Origin: Nocardia sp. BMG51109
GTDB taxonomy: Bacteria; Actinomycetota; Actinomycetes; Mycobacteriales; Mycobacteriaceae
Direction: 5' to 3'
Assembly (NCBI RefSeq): GCF_000526215.1
Contig: NZ_JAFQ01000004.1
Location: 6,200,001-6,264,000 of the forward strand
DNA: 64,000 nt
Positions within the stretch are counted from its first letter, which is position 1; every line of letters begins with the position of its first letter. The notes under the pieces were generated by a model. It had not been told where the DNA came from. It saw only the letters and a list, made by a program, of their open reading frames with translations, and did no database searches. Shown in pieces: positions 63,843-64,000 of the stretch. The translations under genes were made by a program, and so were the position numbers.

Positions 63843-64000
63843 GTGAATTCTGCAGTGCCGTCCGGCCCGCAGGCTGTCCCGACCGGAAGGTATTCGGTCC
63901 AGGGGTCTCCCATCGATTCCGACGAACCACGCGCCCTGCTGGACACTCCCGAGTTCGCCGCGGATCCGCACGGTTTCTACCGCGCGATGCGCAGGCAGCA
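63843..64000 (+). CDS. Cytochrome P450, 5' part (cut by window end)
   Basis: The first 52 codons of a gene that runs off the right edge. The reading RALLDTPEFAADPHGFYRAMRRQ is typical of the N-terminus of actinobacterial cytochromes P450 (DPHGFYRAMR). GTG at 63843 or 63855; the latter has GAGGTG about 6 nt upstream. No haem motif can be seen within the window, so the assignment is provisional. Confidence 0.6.
   Translation, partial: MNSAVPSGPQAVPTGRYSVQGSPIDSDEPRALLDTPEFAADPHGFYRAMRRQ

Overview
The window comes from a high-GC actinomycete of the Mycobacteriales, most likely a Nocardia or close relative. The evidence is strong G/C third-position bias, a WhiB protein, IdeR-type iron boxes, PPOX/F420-type proteins, a mycobacterial-type recC-recB-recD operon, a Nocardia-like rifampicin monooxygenase (Rox) behind a rifamycin-associated element, and gene order shared with the Mycobacterium tuberculosis segment Rv1837c-Rv1854c. 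That shared backbone is glcB, two CBS/CNNM proteins, guaB1, an M56 peptidase with BlaI, a thioesterase, urease genes and ndh, with species-specific genes placed between them.

Layout. 0-5.7 kb: a membrane-anchored VWA/solute-binding protein, a small-protein/HNH/WhiB cassette on the minus strand, and a TetR/NmrA divergent pair with two operator copies. 5.9-12 kb: a DUF4177 protein, then an RAE-controlled unit of a PPOX protein and Rox, followed by accessory genes that include two broken ones (an ADP-ribosylglycohydrolase and a luciferase-like oxidoreductase). 12-24 kb: malate synthase G with a very strong terminator, TetR plus acyl-CoA dehydrogenase, a secreted LVIVD/DUF305 pair, and a coupled three-gene unit of two CBS/CNNM membrane proteins and a DNA-glycosylase-annotated protein. 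24-29.5 kb: guaB1, DUF1992, a DEAD-box helicase and the M56/BlaI pair.

29.5-33.5 kb is an iron island: a FecCD-type ABC importer and a FhuF-like protein diverge from one IdeR box. A second IdeR box overlaps the FhuF-like stop codon and drives a predicted ~97-nt RNA ending in a strong terminator. In M. tuberculosis the iron-sparing sRNA MrsI (ncRv11846) lies between Rv1846c (blaI) and Rv1847 (thioesterase). The RNA here also lies between blaI and the thioesterase gene, so it is a strong candidate MrsI orthologue, and it is the most interesting element in the window.

33.5-46.6 kb carries urease, but the operon is split. Structural genes ureABC are separated from accessory genes ureFGD by about 7.7 kb holding a LysE exporter, an O-methyltransferase, a VOC protein, a TetR/MFS efflux pair, an SDR and a quinone oxidoreductase. 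46.7-53.5 kb: a GAP-family membrane protein, a secreted protein, type II NADH dehydrogenase, a TetR/P450 divergent pair and a secreted beta-lactamase-fold hydrolase. 53.8-63.6 kb: translationally coupled recC-recB-recD, in which RecB has an unusual ~340-residue disordered N-terminal extension. The window ends inside a second P450 gene.

Short tandem repeats with periods that are multiples of three sit in or beside several genes (glycosylase-like gene, P450, recC, recD, ureG/ureD gap), suggesting a genome in which in-frame minisatellites expand readily. No tRNA, rRNA, CRISPR array or intact insertion sequence was seen.
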